A stretch of 64,000 nt of DNA from Amorphoplanes friuliensis DSM 7358 (GCF_000494755.1 NC_022657.1:4626001-4690000); one strand, 5' to 3'. Counted from the stretch's first letter, positions 7,872-18,444 are shown. Translations and numbers: made by a program. The notes: a model not told the origin generated them from the sequence alone.

Positions 7872-8732
7872 ATGTCCGCGAAGACGAAGACCGTCAGCCG
7901 CGAGCTGGAGAACATGATCCGCGAGAACATGCCGCTGGTCGGGCACCTGGTCCGCGAGATGCTGTTCAAGGTCCCCGCACACGTCCACCGTGACGATCTT
8001 GCCTCGGCCGGGTACGCCGCCCTGGTCACCGCCGCTCAGGCGTTCGACACCTCGCGGGGGATCCCGTTCGGCCGGTTCGCGGCGGTGCGGGTCCGGGGTG
8101 CGCTGCTGGACGAGCTGCGGAGCATGGACTGGGCCAGCCGGTCGGTGCGGGCCCGGGCCCGCCGGGCCGAGGTCGCCCGCCAGGAGCTGACCGCTCAGCT
8201 GGGCCGGACCCCGAACCCGACGGAGCTCGCCGAGCTGCTGGGTGTCGGTGTCGCCGAGCTGGCGAACGTCGACGACGACGTGCAGCGCGCCGCGGTGCTG
8301 TCGCTGCAGGGTTTCACCGCCGGCTCGGCCGACGACATGGTCACCGAGGACTCGATGAACCCCGAGGAGACGCTGCTGCACCGGGAGCGGATCGGCTACC
8401 TGCACGATGCCGTGGCCGTGCTGCCGGAGCGGCTGCGGTTCGTCGTCGAGGCGTCGTTCCTGCGGGAGCGTCCGCTGTCGGAGGTCGCCGCCGAGCTGGG
8501 TGTGACCGAGTCGCGGGTGTCGCAGCTGCGTACCGAGGCGCTGGCCCTGCTCAAGGACGGTCTGACGACGCACATGGACCAGCAGGACACCGGTGCGGCC
8601 AAGTCCGACGGTTGTGTCGCGCGGCGCCGGGCCGCCTATGCCGCGCAGATCGCTGCCCGCAGCACGATGGCGACCCGGCTGGCCGTGACCGACGTCCAGG
8701 GTCTGCACTCCTCGGTGGGTTACGCCGCCTGA
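7872..8732 (+). CDS. RNA polymerase sigma factor, FliA/WhiG (sigma-28) type
   Basis: 286 residues. Region 2 (LASAGYAALVTAAQAFDTSRGIPF through RGALLDELRSMDWASRSVR) closely follows the FliA/WhiG pattern. Region 3 (GRTPNPTELAELLGVGVAEL) and region 4 (LSEVAAELGVTESRVSQLR) follow. About 50 extra C-terminal residues after region 4 are unusual. Sigma-28 proteins direct flagellar genes in motile bacteria and sporulation in Streptomyces; in zoosporic actinomycetes they serve flagella. No flagellar gene or anti-sigma gene lies nearby, so the regulon cannot be inferred. The 3' end overlaps the convergent gene at 8720 by 13 nt. GAGGGGGA lies before the ATG. Confidence 0.9.
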   Translation: MSAKTKTVSRELENMIRENMPLVGHLVREMLFKVPAHVHRDDLASAGYAALVTAAQAFDTSRGIPFGRFAAVRVRGALLDELRSMDWASRSVRARARRAEVARQELTAQLGRTPNPTELAELLGVGVAELANVDDDVQRAAVLSLQGFTAGSADDMVTEDSMNPEETLLHRERIGYLHDAVAVLPERLRFVVEASFLRERPLSEVAAELGVTESRVSQLRTEALALLKDGLTTHMDQQDTGAAKSDGCVARRRAAYAAQIAARSTMATRLAVTDVQGLHSSVGYAA

Positions 8733-9760
8733 CGCAGGGGGTGCGGCCCGGGCCGGGCGAGCAGCAGCGCGACGGACACCAGGACCGTCCCGGCGATCGC
8801 CAGGGCCAGGACCTGCCAGTGCGGCCCGAAGGGGTAGTACGGGCCGGGGTTGAACGCGTTGTGGACGGTGAATACCGGACCGGTATTGCCCGCATATCGG
8901 AAGGCCCGCATGAGGTTGCCGTAGAGCGCGACGGCGGGCAGGACGAGCACGGCCGCCGCGGTACCGGCGAGGATCGCCGTGGTCACCGTCCGGCGTGACC
9001 GCACGATCCGGTACGCGGCAGCCGCGGCGAACAGCCAGCCGGCGAGCAGACCCGCAACCATGCCGGTGAGGATCAGAGGCAGCAGCGCCGGTGTCGTGTC
9101 GGCCCACGCGGCGACGTCGACCGAGCCGCCGTCGACGGTCAGGGACGCCTGCACCGACATCGTGACGCCGTTCTTGCGGGCTTCGAACTGGCCGTTGTGC
9201 AGGGGAATGATCGTCGTGCCGGTGTCCGGGTCGTAGACAGCGGCCGTACCGTCGAGCGAGTTCACCGCGTCGACGTCCCAGCCGCCGGCCTCCAGGCGCT
9301 GCCGGGACCGCTCGATGTCCCAGGTACCGGTGACCTGGGTCGATCCGTGGACCGAGGCCGCCGACCAGGGCGAATCGTCGTGGACCAGGGATTCGCTCTC
9401 GCCGGGACCGGCTGCCTGCTGCGTGAGGGCGGCCCCGTCGGGCAGATCCGCGAACGTCTGCACCCCCGACCATGATCCGGCGGCGGCGCCGAGAGCACCC
9501 CCGATCAGCGTCATCAGTACGGCGAACGCCAGGGCGAGTGGCCGGCCCGCGGGCAGCCGGAAGCGTTGCCGCACCCCGCTGGCCAGCAGATGCCACGCCT
9601 CGGCGCGGTCGGGGCGGTGCTGACCCGGCGCGGCCAGCTCGAGCAGCGTCGTGACGATCTCGGTGCCGTGGCGGTGGCGGTACTGCCGGGGGTACGCCAG
9701 CAGCAGCCTGCGGTAGGAGCGTTCCAGACGCTGGTCGGCGCTCGGCCAGGTGATCGTCAC
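8720..9760 (-). CDS. Membrane protein paired with a PadR regulator
   Basis: 346 residues. The N-terminal cytoplasmic part (SYRRLLLAYPRQYRHRHGTEIV) is typical of actinobacterial membrane proteins that follow PadR regulators. A helix at about 75-100 is followed by an extracytoplasmic domain of about 110 residues, then three or four helices near the C-terminus. The GTG start overlaps the PadR stop (GTGA, 9757-9760), so the two are co-translated. The function is unknown; regulation by the PadR partner is the natural inference. Confidence 0.75.
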   Translation of the reverse strand: MTITWPSADQRLERSYRRLLLAYPRQYRHRHGTEIVTTLLELAAPGQHRPDRAEAWHLLASGVRQRFRLPAGRPLALAFAVLMTLIGGALGAAAGSWSGVQTFADLPDGAALTQQAAGPGESESLVHDDSPWSAASVHGSTQVTGTWDIERSRQRLEAGGWDVDAVNSLDGTAAVYDPDTGTTIIPLHNGQFEARKNGVTMSVQASLTVDGGSVDVAAWADTTPALLPLILTGMVAGLLAGWLFAAAAAYRIVRSRRTVTTAILAGTAAAVLVLPAVALYGNLMRAFRYAGNTGPVFTVHNAFNPGPYYPFGPHWQVLALAIAGTVLVSVALLLARPGPHPLRQAA

Positions 9761-10098
9761 GCGGTCGCCCCGAAGGCCGGAGCGCCGCCGAGTCCGCGCT
9801 TGCCGAGCTGGGTCTCGGCCGCCGCGGCGTGCCGGCGCAGTCGCTCGACCTGTGCGGCCAGCGCCCCCGCGCCGCTGTCGCTGAGCCGGTAGTAGCGGCG
9901 CAGCCGCCCGTCGACGGCTTCCTCGTGGTCGACGACGACCAGTCCCTGCTCGGCGAGCCGGTCCAGGGCGCCGTAGAGCGTGCCGGGGCGCAGTTTGACC
10001 TCCCCGGCGGACAGCTCGGTGACGGACTGGATGACCCCGTAGCCGTGCAGCGGTTGCGCCGCCAGCGCGGTCAGGATCAGAAACGTGGGCTCCTGCAT
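9757..10098 (-). CDS. PadR-family transcriptional regulator
   Basis: 113 residues: MQEPTFLILTALAAQPLHGYGVIQ is the standard PadR winged-helix opening, and LRPGTLYGALDRLAEQGLV is the recognition-helix and wing region. It is first in an operon with the membrane protein at 8720. A quasi-palindrome at 10123-10141 in its upstream region is a likely autoregulatory site. Confidence 0.92.
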   Translation of the reverse strand: MQEPTFLILTALAAQPLHGYGVIQSVTELSAGEVKLRPGTLYGALDRLAEQGLVVVDHEEAVDGRLRRYYRLSDSGAGALAAQVERLRRHAAAAETQLGKRGLGGAPAFGATA

Positions 10099-10122
10099 GC
10101 CGCCACAGTACGGCCGACGCTA

Positions 10123-10141
10123 TATAACGTCAAACGTAGTA
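10123..10141. promoter_or_regulatory. Candidate PadR operator
   Basis: TATAACGT, CAA, ACGTAGTA form a 19-bp quasi-palindrome (6 of 8 arm positions match). It is AT-rich against its surroundings and lies about 25-45 bp upstream of the PadR start codon on the minus strand. Confidence 0.45.
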
Positions 10142-10315
10142 TCGCGTAAATCGGTTGCGGCGCCGTGGACGACGCGCAAAGCTGGATTTCTCTGCTGCCT
10201 GCGACGAGGAGCCGTCACCTCCGTGTGATACCGACCCGACCCGTGTGAGCGCCGCCGCTGCTGGTGAGCGCCCGGGTCGCCGTACCCTGTCGGTCTCTGT
10301 CCCTCGGAGGACTCC

Positions 10316-11908
<1,593 letters not shown>

Positions 11909-11912
11909 CACG

Positions 11913-12893
11913 ATGGCGGGCATGTCCGTCGTGGTTCCCAGGCAGCAGGGCGGCGCGGTCGCCGTCGGTGGCAGCGCCGAACAGGTCACCGAGGCGTGGC
12001 TGGCCAACCGGCGGCTGTCCGCGCACACCCGCGACGCGTACCGGCGGGACGTCGCTGCCTGGCTGGCCTGGTGCGCGGCCCGCGACGTCGACCCGCTGCA
12101 CGCGTCGTTCCTCGACGTCAACGCCTACGCCCGTGGCCTCGAAGCCCAGCCGTTGTCACCGGCGACCGTCGCCCGCAAACTGTCCGGCCTGTCCAGCTGG
12201 TACGACTTCCTGGTCAAACTCCGGGCCGTCGACGCGAACCCCGTCGGCGGCGCGGACCGCCCGTACGTGTCCCGCGACCACTCCGCGACCGTCGGCCTGA
12301 CCCCGGAGGAGGTCGACGCGCTGCTCGCTGCGGCCGAGGCCGAGACCGGTCCCGCGGCGGTGCGCAACCTTGCCGTCCTGGCCCTGCTGGCCGACCTGGG
12401 GCTGCGTGTCGGTGAACTCGTCGGCCTCGACGTGAGTGACGTCGGTGTCGAGCGCGGCCACCGCAGCGTCCGCTTCACCGGCAAGGGCGGCAAACCGAGA
12501 CGCCGGGCCCTGACCCCGTACGCCGCGACGGCCCTCGACGCGTACCTCGCCCACCGCGCTGCCACCGAGGGCACCACCGCCGACCGGCTCGACGGGCCGC
12601 TGCTGGTCACGGCCACCGGCACGCGCATCGACCGGCACTCGGTGTTCCGGCTCGTGCGCCGCCTGGCCCGCGAGGCCGGCATCGGCGGCTGGGCCCGGCT
12701 GTCACCGCACTCACTGCGGCACGCGTTCGCCACGACCGCCCGCGCCGAGGGTGTCCCGCTGGAAGATGTGCAGGACGCGATGGGTCACGCCGACCCGCGG
12801 ACGACCCGCCGCTACGACCGCGACCGGCACAACCTCGACCGTGACCCGGCGTACACGATCGCCGCGGCCCGGGCCAGGCGCAGCGCACCGTGA
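11913..12893 (+). CDS. Tyrosine recombinase (XerC/D-like)
   Basis: 326 residues. A SAM-like N-terminal core-binding domain (about 20-115) is followed by the catalytic domain with all six residues visible: Arg165 (GLRVGEL), Lys191 (GKGGKPR), His266 and Arg269 (HSLRHAF), His292 (GHADPRTTRR) and Tyr301. It starts 4 nt after the ABC-F stop; ATG 11922 is an alternative start. No element boundaries or att sites are visible beside it, so it looks like a chromosomal recombinase. Whether it is a XerC, a XerD or a paralogue cannot be decided here. Confidence 0.9.
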   Translation: MAGMSVVVPRQQGGAVAVGGSAEQVTEAWLANRRLSAHTRDAYRRDVAAWLAWCAARDVDPLHASFLDVNAYARGLEAQPLSPATVARKLSGLSSWYDFLVKLRAVDANPVGGADRPYVSRDHSATVGLTPEEVDALLAAAEAETGPAAVRNLAVLALLADLGLRVGELVGLDVSDVGVERGHRSVRFTGKGGKPRRRALTPYAATALDAYLAHRAATEGTTADRLDGPLLVTATGTRIDRHSVFRLVRRLAREAGIGGWARLSPHSLRHAFATTARAEGVPLEDVQDAMGHADPRTTRRYDRDRHNLDRDPAYTIAAARARRSAP

Positions 12894-12948
12894 GCGACCC
12901 CCTATTCTCGACCGCGGTCAGCGGGTCGGATCATGAGAGCAGGTCGGG

Positions 12949-13794
12949 TTGAACATCTTCGAGGCAGTGCTGCTGGGCGCGGTGGAGGGTTTCACCGAGT
13001 TCCTGCCGATCTCCAGCACGGGTCACCTGACCATCGTGGAGAAGCTGCTCGGCTATCAGATCGACGCCGGTGACATCACGGCGTTCACGGCGATCATCCA
13101 GTCGGGTGCGGTCATCGCCACGGTGATCTTCCTGCGCAAGGACATCGCGCGGATCATCTCCGGGTGGGTCCGCGGTGTCCTCAACAAGGACCAGCGTGAG
13201 GACCCCGACTACAAGTTCGGCTGGGCGGTCATCCTCGGCTCCATCCCGATCGGCATCGTCGGGCTGCTCTTCCAGGACACGATCGAGTCGACGCTGCGCA
13301 GCCTGTGGTTCGTCGCCGGGGCGCTGATCCTGTGGAGCGGCGTCATGGCGTTCGCCGACCACGCCGCCACCCAGGTCCGCCACGAGGAGGACGTGACCTG
13401 GAAAGACACGCTCATCATCGGCATCGTGCAGTGCCTGTCGCTGATCCCCGGCGTGTCCCGCTCCGGCGCGACCATGTCCGCCGGCCTGCTCCGCGACCTC
13501 GACCGGGTGACAGTCACCAAACTGTCGTTCTTCCTGTCGATCCCCGCGCTGCTCGCCGCGAGCGTCCTGCAGACCGTCACCGAGTACGACAACATCTCCG
13601 CCGACAACGGCGGCGTCGGCTGGCTCCCGACGATCGTCGCCACGATCGTCAGCTTCATCGTCGGCTGGTTCGCGGTGTCGTGGCTGCTCAAGTTCATCGC
13701 CCGGCACTCGTACAGCATCTTCATCGGGTACCGCCTCGTGCTCGGCTCGGTCCTGATGGTCCTGCTCGCCACGAACGTCATCGAACCGAAATGA
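12949..13794 (+). CDS. uppP: Undecaprenyl-diphosphatase (BacA family)
   Basis: 281 residues, polytopic membrane protein. The family signatures EGFTEFLPISSTGH (13-26) and PGVSRSGATM are both intact. It dephosphorylates undecaprenyl pyrophosphate to recycle the lipid carrier for peptidoglycan and other envelope polymers, and members can confer bacitracin tolerance. The start is TTG 12949, which places the signature at the usual position. It is coupled to the next gene by an ATGA overlap. Confidence 0.95.
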   Translation: MNIFEAVLLGAVEGFTEFLPISSTGHLTIVEKLLGYQIDAGDITAFTAIIQSGAVIATVIFLRKDIARIISGWVRGVLNKDQREDPDYKFGWAVILGSIPIGIVGLLFQDTIESTLRSLWFVAGALILWSGVMAFADHAATQVRHEEDVTWKDTLIIGIVQCLSLIPGVSRSGATMSAGLLRDLDRVTVTKLSFFLSIPALLAASVLQTVTEYDNISADNGGVGWLPTIVATIVSFIVGWFAVSWLLKFIARHSYSIFIGYRLVLGSVLMVLLATNVIEPK

Positions 13795-14693
13795 CCGATC
13801 CGGTGGCCCGGGCCCTCGCACACGTGCGCGGGCTCGGCGCCGCCGGGGCACCAGCCGTGCCCGCCCGGATCACGGTCAGCTTCCACCCCGACCGGCGCTT
13901 GCGCGACGGCCGCACGGTCGCCGAGCACCTGGCCACCGAGGGCGTCTACCGCAGCCAGTTCGAGACCGGCATCTCCAACGGCGGCCTGACCGCCCGCCCC
14001 GGCGGCGACCGCGAACGCTGGGAGCACCGCATGTTCGCCGGCGCTTACCCGTCGTCGGTGACCGCGGGCCGGCCCGTCTACGGCGGACTCAACCTCGCCG
14101 GGCACCCCGACGGCGCTTCGCCACGCTTCGGCAGCTGCCACCTCGTGCTCCGGCCCGAGGTGGCGGCCCGGGCGACGTTCAGTCACGGCGACAGCGTCAC
14201 CGAGCCGACGATCGTGGGCACGTCGGACACCTTCGGGGGAATCCACGCGGCGCTGCTCGAGCAGGTTGCGCGTACCGGATCGGCTCTGGGGGTGGCCGCG
14301 GGCAGCGCGGAGGAGTGGGTGGCCGCGCTCGGCGAAAGCCGCACGGCCGCCGGCCGCACCCTCGACGACTACGTCGAAGCCCAGATCCACGGCGGGGTCG
14401 ACCTCACCACCGACGTCGAGGCCGTCGTCGCCGACCCTTCCTTCTCCGGTACGCCCACAGCAGCGCACCTCGCCCGCCTCGCGCCGCTGTCGTTCCACCC
14501 CGGCTTCGAGCTGGCACCCGCGGAGTTCCCCGACCACCTGCGCGGCCCCGAGGCGCCCCAACTCGCGCGCAGCCTCGGCGTGGACGTGATCGACGCCGCC
14601 GTGCTGGGCCGGGCCGACACCGACCCTCAGCTGATCAAATACCTGTGGCACATCCTGGTGCTGCTCGGCCGTCCGCACACGCTGCAGGAGTGA
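13791..14693 (+). CDS. DUF3626-like protein
   Basis: 300 residues, soluble. Motifs ITVSFHPDRRLRDG, YRSQFETGISNGGLTA and YGGLNLAGHPDGASPRFGSCHL match my memory of the DUF3626 family, which has no established biochemical role. The conserved His, Asp and Glu clusters suggest an enzyme, but this is only an impression. It overlaps uppP (ATGA) and precedes the next gene by 2 nt, so it is in the same operon. The family name is given with moderate confidence because no search was possible. Confidence 0.65.
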   Translation: MTDPVARALAHVRGLGAAGAPAVPARITVSFHPDRRLRDGRTVAEHLATEGVYRSQFETGISNGGLTARPGGDRERWEHRMFAGAYPSSVTAGRPVYGGLNLAGHPDGASPRFGSCHLVLRPEVAARATFSHGDSVTEPTIVGTSDTFGGIHAALLEQVARTGSALGVAAGSAEEWVAALGESRTAAGRTLDDYVEAQIHGGVDLTTDVEAVVADPSFSGTPTAAHLARLAPLSFHPGFELAPAEFPDHLRGPEAPQLARSLGVDVIDAAVLGRADTDPQLIKYLWHILVLLGRPHTLQE

Positions 14694-14695
14694 CC

Positions 14696-15673
14696 ATGAC
14701 TCGCACCACGCCACCGCGGCCTGTCGACATCGCCCAGGTCTTTCCCGAGTTGCGGGAGCACACGCTGGTGGCCACACGGCTGCATCCGCGGCCCGGGGCT
14801 CCGACCGTGAACGACAGTTCGGTCGGTGGTCCGCTGCTGTGGCCCGCCGACGAGCCGTGGCCGATGTGCGACGCGAGCTCGCACGACACCGCCACCCTGC
14901 TGCGACCGCAGACCGTCCGGCGCCGGCGGGCCATCCTCGGGGCGGCCTGGGCCCGCACCCGCCGCGGCGAGCCGCTGCAGATCACCGACGAGGAACGCGC
15001 CGCGCTCCCGGACACTGACGCCTCCGAGCCGCATTACCTGGCCCGTCAGCCGATCGCAATGGTCCCGGTCGCCCAGCTGTACCGCCGCGACGTCCCCGGG
15101 CTCACCACCGACCTGCTGCAGGTGCTGTGGTGCCCACTGGACCACGACGACCTCGAATACTGCCCGCGCATCCTGCTGCGCCGCAGGCGGGCCGCGGACG
15201 TCACCACCGTGCTGCAGGACCCGCCGGAGCCGGTGGTCGTCAACGACGACTACCTGCCCGAGCCGTGTGTCGTGCACCCGGAGCAGGTCCGCGAGTACCA
15301 GTACGCCGACCTGCTCCCGCCCGGGCTCGCCGGCCGCATCCGGGAGTGGGACGAGGACGACCTCTACTTCGGGGCGCTGTCGGTGGCCTCCGGCTGGAAG
15401 GTCGGCGGCTTCGCCAACTGGAACCTCAGCGACCCGCGACCGATGGACTGCGAGGAGTGCGGCACCGCGATGCGGCTGCTGCTGCGGGTCGACAGCGCCG
15501 AGTGGGACGGCGAGGGTTCCTGGCGTCCCGTCGAGGACGCCGACAACGGCGAGTTCCTGTCGTTGCAGTCGCCGAGCACCCCGACCGCCGTGGTCATCGG
15601 ACGCGGGTACTCGCTGTGGATCTTCACCTGCCCGGTCTCGGACGATCACCCCCACCGGACGGCAATGCAGTAG
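14696..15673 (+). CDS. DUF1963/YwqG-like protein
   Basis: 325 residues, soluble. The opening (HPRPGAPTVNDSSVGGPLLWPADEPWPMCD), the later FGALSVASGWKVGGFANWN, and a CEECG element near residue 260 resemble the DUF1963 family of cytoplasmic proteins of unknown role. The CxxC in MDCEECGTAM could bind a metal. It is the third gene of the uppP operon with a 2-nt gap. Confidence 0.6.
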   Translation: MTRTTPPRPVDIAQVFPELREHTLVATRLHPRPGAPTVNDSSVGGPLLWPADEPWPMCDASSHDTATLLRPQTVRRRRAILGAAWARTRRGEPLQITDEERAALPDTDASEPHYLARQPIAMVPVAQLYRRDVPGLTTDLLQVLWCPLDHDDLEYCPRILLRRRRAADVTTVLQDPPEPVVVNDDYLPEPCVVHPEQVREYQYADLLPPGLAGRIREWDEDDLYFGALSVASGWKVGGFANWNLSDPRPMDCEECGTAMRLLLRVDSAEWDGEGSWRPVEDADNGEFLSLQSPSTPTAVVIGRGYSLWIFTCPVSDDHPHRTAMQ

Positions 15674-15701
15674 GTCACACACTCCGGGCTTGGTCCCGTT
15701 G

Positions 15702-15716
15702 GCTAATCGTGTTAGC
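15702..15716. promoter_or_regulatory. Inverted repeat GCTAA-N5-TTAGC
   Basis: Perfect 5-bp arms in the promoter region of the hydrolase/TetR operon. It shares the GCTAA half-site with the longer repeat at 15730-15749. Confidence 0.5.
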
Positions 15717-15729
15717 TTTTAGCTACGGA

Positions 15730-15749
15730 GCTTAGCCAAAGGGCTAAGC
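15730..15749. promoter_or_regulatory. Probable TetR operator
   Basis: GCTTAGCC, AAAG, GGCTAAGC: perfect 8-bp arms with a 4-nt spacer, ending 19 nt before the ATG at 15769. With the related repeat at 15702-15716 this gives two sites of similar half-site sequence. The TetR encoded at 16592 is the obvious candidate ligand. Confidence 0.7.
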
Positions 15750-15768
15750 AAACGACCTGGAGGTTGTC

Positions 15769-16599
15769 ATGACGGAGTTCCTGAACGTCGACGGCGGGAC
15801 CATCGCGTACGAGGTGACCGGCACCGGACCGCTGGTCGTGCTCGCCCACGGCATGGGCGACAGCCGGCAGGCCTACCGCTTCCTCGCCCCCGCCCTGGTG
15901 GACGCCGGGTACCGGGTCGCCGCGATGGACCTGCGCGGCCACGGCGAGTCCAGCGTCGGGTGGCCGTCCTACACCCGCACCGCCCTGGCCGGCGACCTGA
16001 TCGCCCTGGTCCGGCACCTCGGCGGGCCGGCCGTGCTGGTCGGGCACTCGATCGCTGGTGGTGCGGTCACGATCGCCGCGGCCCAGGCCCCGGAGCTGGT
16101 CACCGCCCTGGTCGAGCTCGGCCCCTTCACCCGCAAGCAGGACATCAAACTCGGCGACTTCCGCTCCGCCACCTACCGTCGCGGCTCGATGCACCTCATG
16201 GCCATGGCGCTGCTCGGCAGCAGCAGGCAGTGGATCAAGTACCTGATCGCCGCGTACCCCGGTGTCAAGCCGGCCGACTTCGACGCCCGCCTGGACCAGA
16301 TCACCGCGATGCTGCGGGAGCCCGGCCGGATGAAGGCCCTGCAGAAGATGGGCATGATCGCTCCCACCGACGCCGGTGCGCAGCTGCCCAACGTCACCCG
16401 CCCGACCCTGATCGTCCAGGGCAGCCTCGACCCCGACTGGGTTTCCCCGCAGGCCGAGGGCGAGGCGATCGTGGCCGCTCTCCCGGCCGGACTGGGCCAC
16501 CTGGTGATGATCGACGGCGCCGGTCACTACCCGCACGTGCAGTTCCCCGAGCAGAGCCTCGGTGCGATCCTGCCCTTCCTGGCCGGCGTCCGTGCCTAG
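15769..16599 (+). CDS. Alpha/beta hydrolase
   Basis: 276 residues. The oxyanion-hole region is LAHGMGDSRQAYR, the nucleophile elbow is GHSIAGG, the acid lies at QGSLDPDW and the histidine at GAGHYPHVQ, so the catalytic triad is intact. There is no signal peptide, so it is cytoplasmic. The substrate is unknown. The ATG has a GGAGG ribosome site 7 nt upstream. It is co-transcribed with the TetR gene that overlaps its 3' end. Confidence 0.9.
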   Translation: MTEFLNVDGGTIAYEVTGTGPLVVLAHGMGDSRQAYRFLAPALVDAGYRVAAMDLRGHGESSVGWPSYTRTALAGDLIALVRHLGGPAVLVGHSIAGGAVTIAAAQAPELVTALVELGPFTRKQDIKLGDFRSATYRRGSMHLMAMALLGSSRQWIKYLIAAYPGVKPADFDARLDQITAMLREPGRMKALQKMGMIAPTDAGAQLPNVTRPTLIVQGSLDPDWVSPQAEGEAIVAALPAGLGHLVMIDGAGHYPHVQFPEQSLGAILPFLAGVRA

Positions 16600-17149
16600 G
16601 GCGGGCCTGGACGCGGCCACGGTTGTCGCGGCCGGGGCGGCGCTCGCCGACGAGATCGGCCTGAGCGAGCTGACGATGGGCCGGCTGGCCGAACGGGTCG
16701 GGGTGCGCGCCCCGTCGCTCTACAAACACGTCACCGGTCAGGACGACCTCAACCGGCGCATCGCCGCTCTGGCCCTCACCGAGGCCGCGGACGCGGTCGG
16801 CGCGGCCACCCAGGGCCGCGCCGGGCGTGACGCCCTGGCCGCCGCGGCCCGCGCGCTGCGGGACTTCGTCGTCACCCACCCCGGCCGGTACGCCGCCACG
16901 ATCGGCCTCACCGCGGGCGGCACCGACGACCCGCTCGCGGTCGGCCTCGAACCGTTCGCAGCGGTCCTGCGCGGATACGACATCACCCCGCAGGAGATGA
17001 CCCACGCGCTGCGGGCGCTGCGCAGCATCTTCCACGGCTTCGCCACTCTGGAGGCCGGCGGCGGCTTCCGGTGGCCGGACGACATCGACGACAGCTTCTC
17101 CTGGCTCGTCGACCTGGTCGACCGCGGTCTGTCGTCCCCGCCCCGGTGA
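16592..17149 (+). CDS. TetR-family regulator with WHG-type C-terminal domain
   Basis: About 185 residues. The HTH is LTMGRLAERVGVRAPSLYKHVTGQDDLNRR, and the C-terminal FHGFATLEAGGGFRWPDD is characteristic of the WHG ligand-binding domain. The start GTG 16592 overlaps the hydrolase stop; a GTG 30 nt further upstream is also in frame but would add non-conserved residues. It probably represses the operon it closes by binding the repeats at 15702-15749. Confidence 0.88.
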   Translation: MPRAGLDAATVVAAGAALADEIGLSELTMGRLAERVGVRAPSLYKHVTGQDDLNRRIAALALTEAADAVGAATQGRAGRDALAAAARALRDFVVTHPGRYAATIGLTAGGTDDPLAVGLEPFAAVLRGYDITPQEMTHALRALRSIFHGFATLEAGGGFRWPDDIDDSFSWLVDLVDRGLSSPPR

Positions 17150-17192
17150 CACTTCATCGACATTTGTTGTTCTTTGCCCCGCGGTGGCGATA

Positions 17193-17227
17193 GCGTAGCG
17201 CGTTGTATCCGGTACGCACCGCTACGC
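17193..17227. promoter_or_regulatory. Inverted repeat upstream of the P450 gene
   Basis: GCGTAGCG at 17193-17200 and CGCTACGC at 17220-17227 are perfect complements 19 nt apart, just before the ribosome site of the P450 gene. It may be an operator or a leader hairpin that could affect access to the ribosome site. Confidence 0.4.
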
Positions 17228-17238
17228 GAGGAGCGCCC

Positions 17239-18444
17239 GTGCTCACCGAAGACCTTCCGCTGTTCCCGTTCCGCAGCCCCGGGGACAACCCGTTCACGCC
17301 GGTCACCGGCACCGATCTGCGGCACCTCGACGGGCCCGTGACCCGGGTGCGGCTGCCCACCGGCGGCTGGACCTGGCTGGTCACCCGGCACGCCGACGTC
17401 AAACAACTGCTGCGCTCGGACGCGTTCAGCGCCGACATGTCCAGCCCGAACTTCCCGCTGCTGCGCCCGGCGCCGAACGGCCCCCGCAACCGCAGCGGCG
17501 GCTTCATCCGCATGGACGGCGACGAGCACCTGCGGCTGCGCCGGATGCTCACCGCCGAATTCATGATCAAGAACATCCGGCGGATCGAACCCCTGATCAC
17601 CGACGCGGTCGGCTCCTCGCTGGACGCCCTGGCGGCCGCCGGCCCGCCCGCCGACCTCGTCGAGCACTTCGCCCTGCCGGTCCCGTCGCTGGTCATCTGC
17701 CACCTGCTCGGTGTCCCGTACGCCGACCACGCGTTCTTCCAGCAGCGCAGCGCGATCCTGCTGGACCAGAGCGCCGACCCGCTGAAACTGCGCGACGCGA
17801 TCGGTGAGCTCCGTGGTTACCTCGCCGACCTGATCGAGGCCCGCCGGCAGCAGCCCGCCGAGGACCTCATCGGACGGCTCGTCACCGAACGCGTCGCGAC
17901 CGGCGAGCTCGACGCCGAAGAGCTGATCGGCATGTCCCTGCTGCTGCTCATCGCCGGGCACGAGACCACCGCCAACATGATCGGCCTCAGCACGTTGCTG
18001 CTGCTCCAGCACCCGGAGCACCTCGCGGCCCTGCGTGACGACGAGGACCTGGCCGACGGCATGGTCGAGGAGCTCCTGCGCTACCTGACGATCGTTCGGA
18101 CCGGCCTGCCCCGGCTGGCCCGGCGTGACGTCGACGTCGGCGGCCACACGGTCCGCGCCGGGGAGCCCGTCACCGCGCTGCTGTCGCTGGCCAACCGTGA
18201 CGACGACGTGTTCGCGGGCGGGGACGACTTCGACCCGTACCGGCAGGCGCAGCAGCACCTGGCGTTCGGATTCGGTGTGCACCAGTGCATCGGTCAGCCG
18301 CTGGCGCGCGCCGAGCTGCGGATCGCCCTGGTCCGGCTGGTCCGGCGGTTCCCGGGCCTGGCCCTGGCCGCCGACCCGGCGAAGCTGCCCCAGCGCGACA
18401 CGTCCATCGTCTTCGGACTCGCCGAACTGCCGGTGACGTGGTGA
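17239..18444 (+). CDS. Cytochrome P450
   Basis: 401 residues. The I-helix is LLLIAGHETTANM, the K-helix ExxR is EELLR, and the haem loop is AFGFGVHQCIGQPLAR with the cysteine ligand. The length and motifs are those of soluble bacterial class I P450s. Electrons would come from the ferredoxin encoded immediately downstream (overlapping codons at 18441-18444). The start GTG 17239 follows GAGGAG by about 7 nt, whereas the frame-open TTG at 17203 has no ribosome site. Neighbours do not reveal the substrate. Confidence 0.93.
   Translation: MLTEDLPLFPFRSPGDNPFTPVTGTDLRHLDGPVTRVRLPTGGWTWLVTRHADVKQLLRSDAFSADMSSPNFPLLRPAPNGPRNRSGGFIRMDGDEHLRLRRMLTAEFMIKNIRRIEPLITDAVGSSLDALAAAGPPADLVEHFALPVPSLVICHLLGVPYADHAFFQQRSAILLDQSADPLKLRDAIGELRGYLADLIEARRQQPAEDLIGRLVTERVATGELDAEELIGMSLLLLIAGHETTANMIGLSTLLLLQHPEHLAALRDDEDLADGMVEELLRYLTIVRTGLPRLARRDVDVGGHTVRAGEPVTALLSLANRDDDVFAGGDDFDPYRQAQQHLAFGFGVHQCIGQPLARAELRIALVRLVRRFPGLALAADPAKLPQRDTSIVFGLAELPVTW

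Noticed and set aside
11913..12893. Integrated prophage or genomic island marked by the recombinase
   Set aside because: Flanking genes (ABC-F, uppP) are ordinary chromosomal genes, and no tRNA, att repeat or phage gene is visible.
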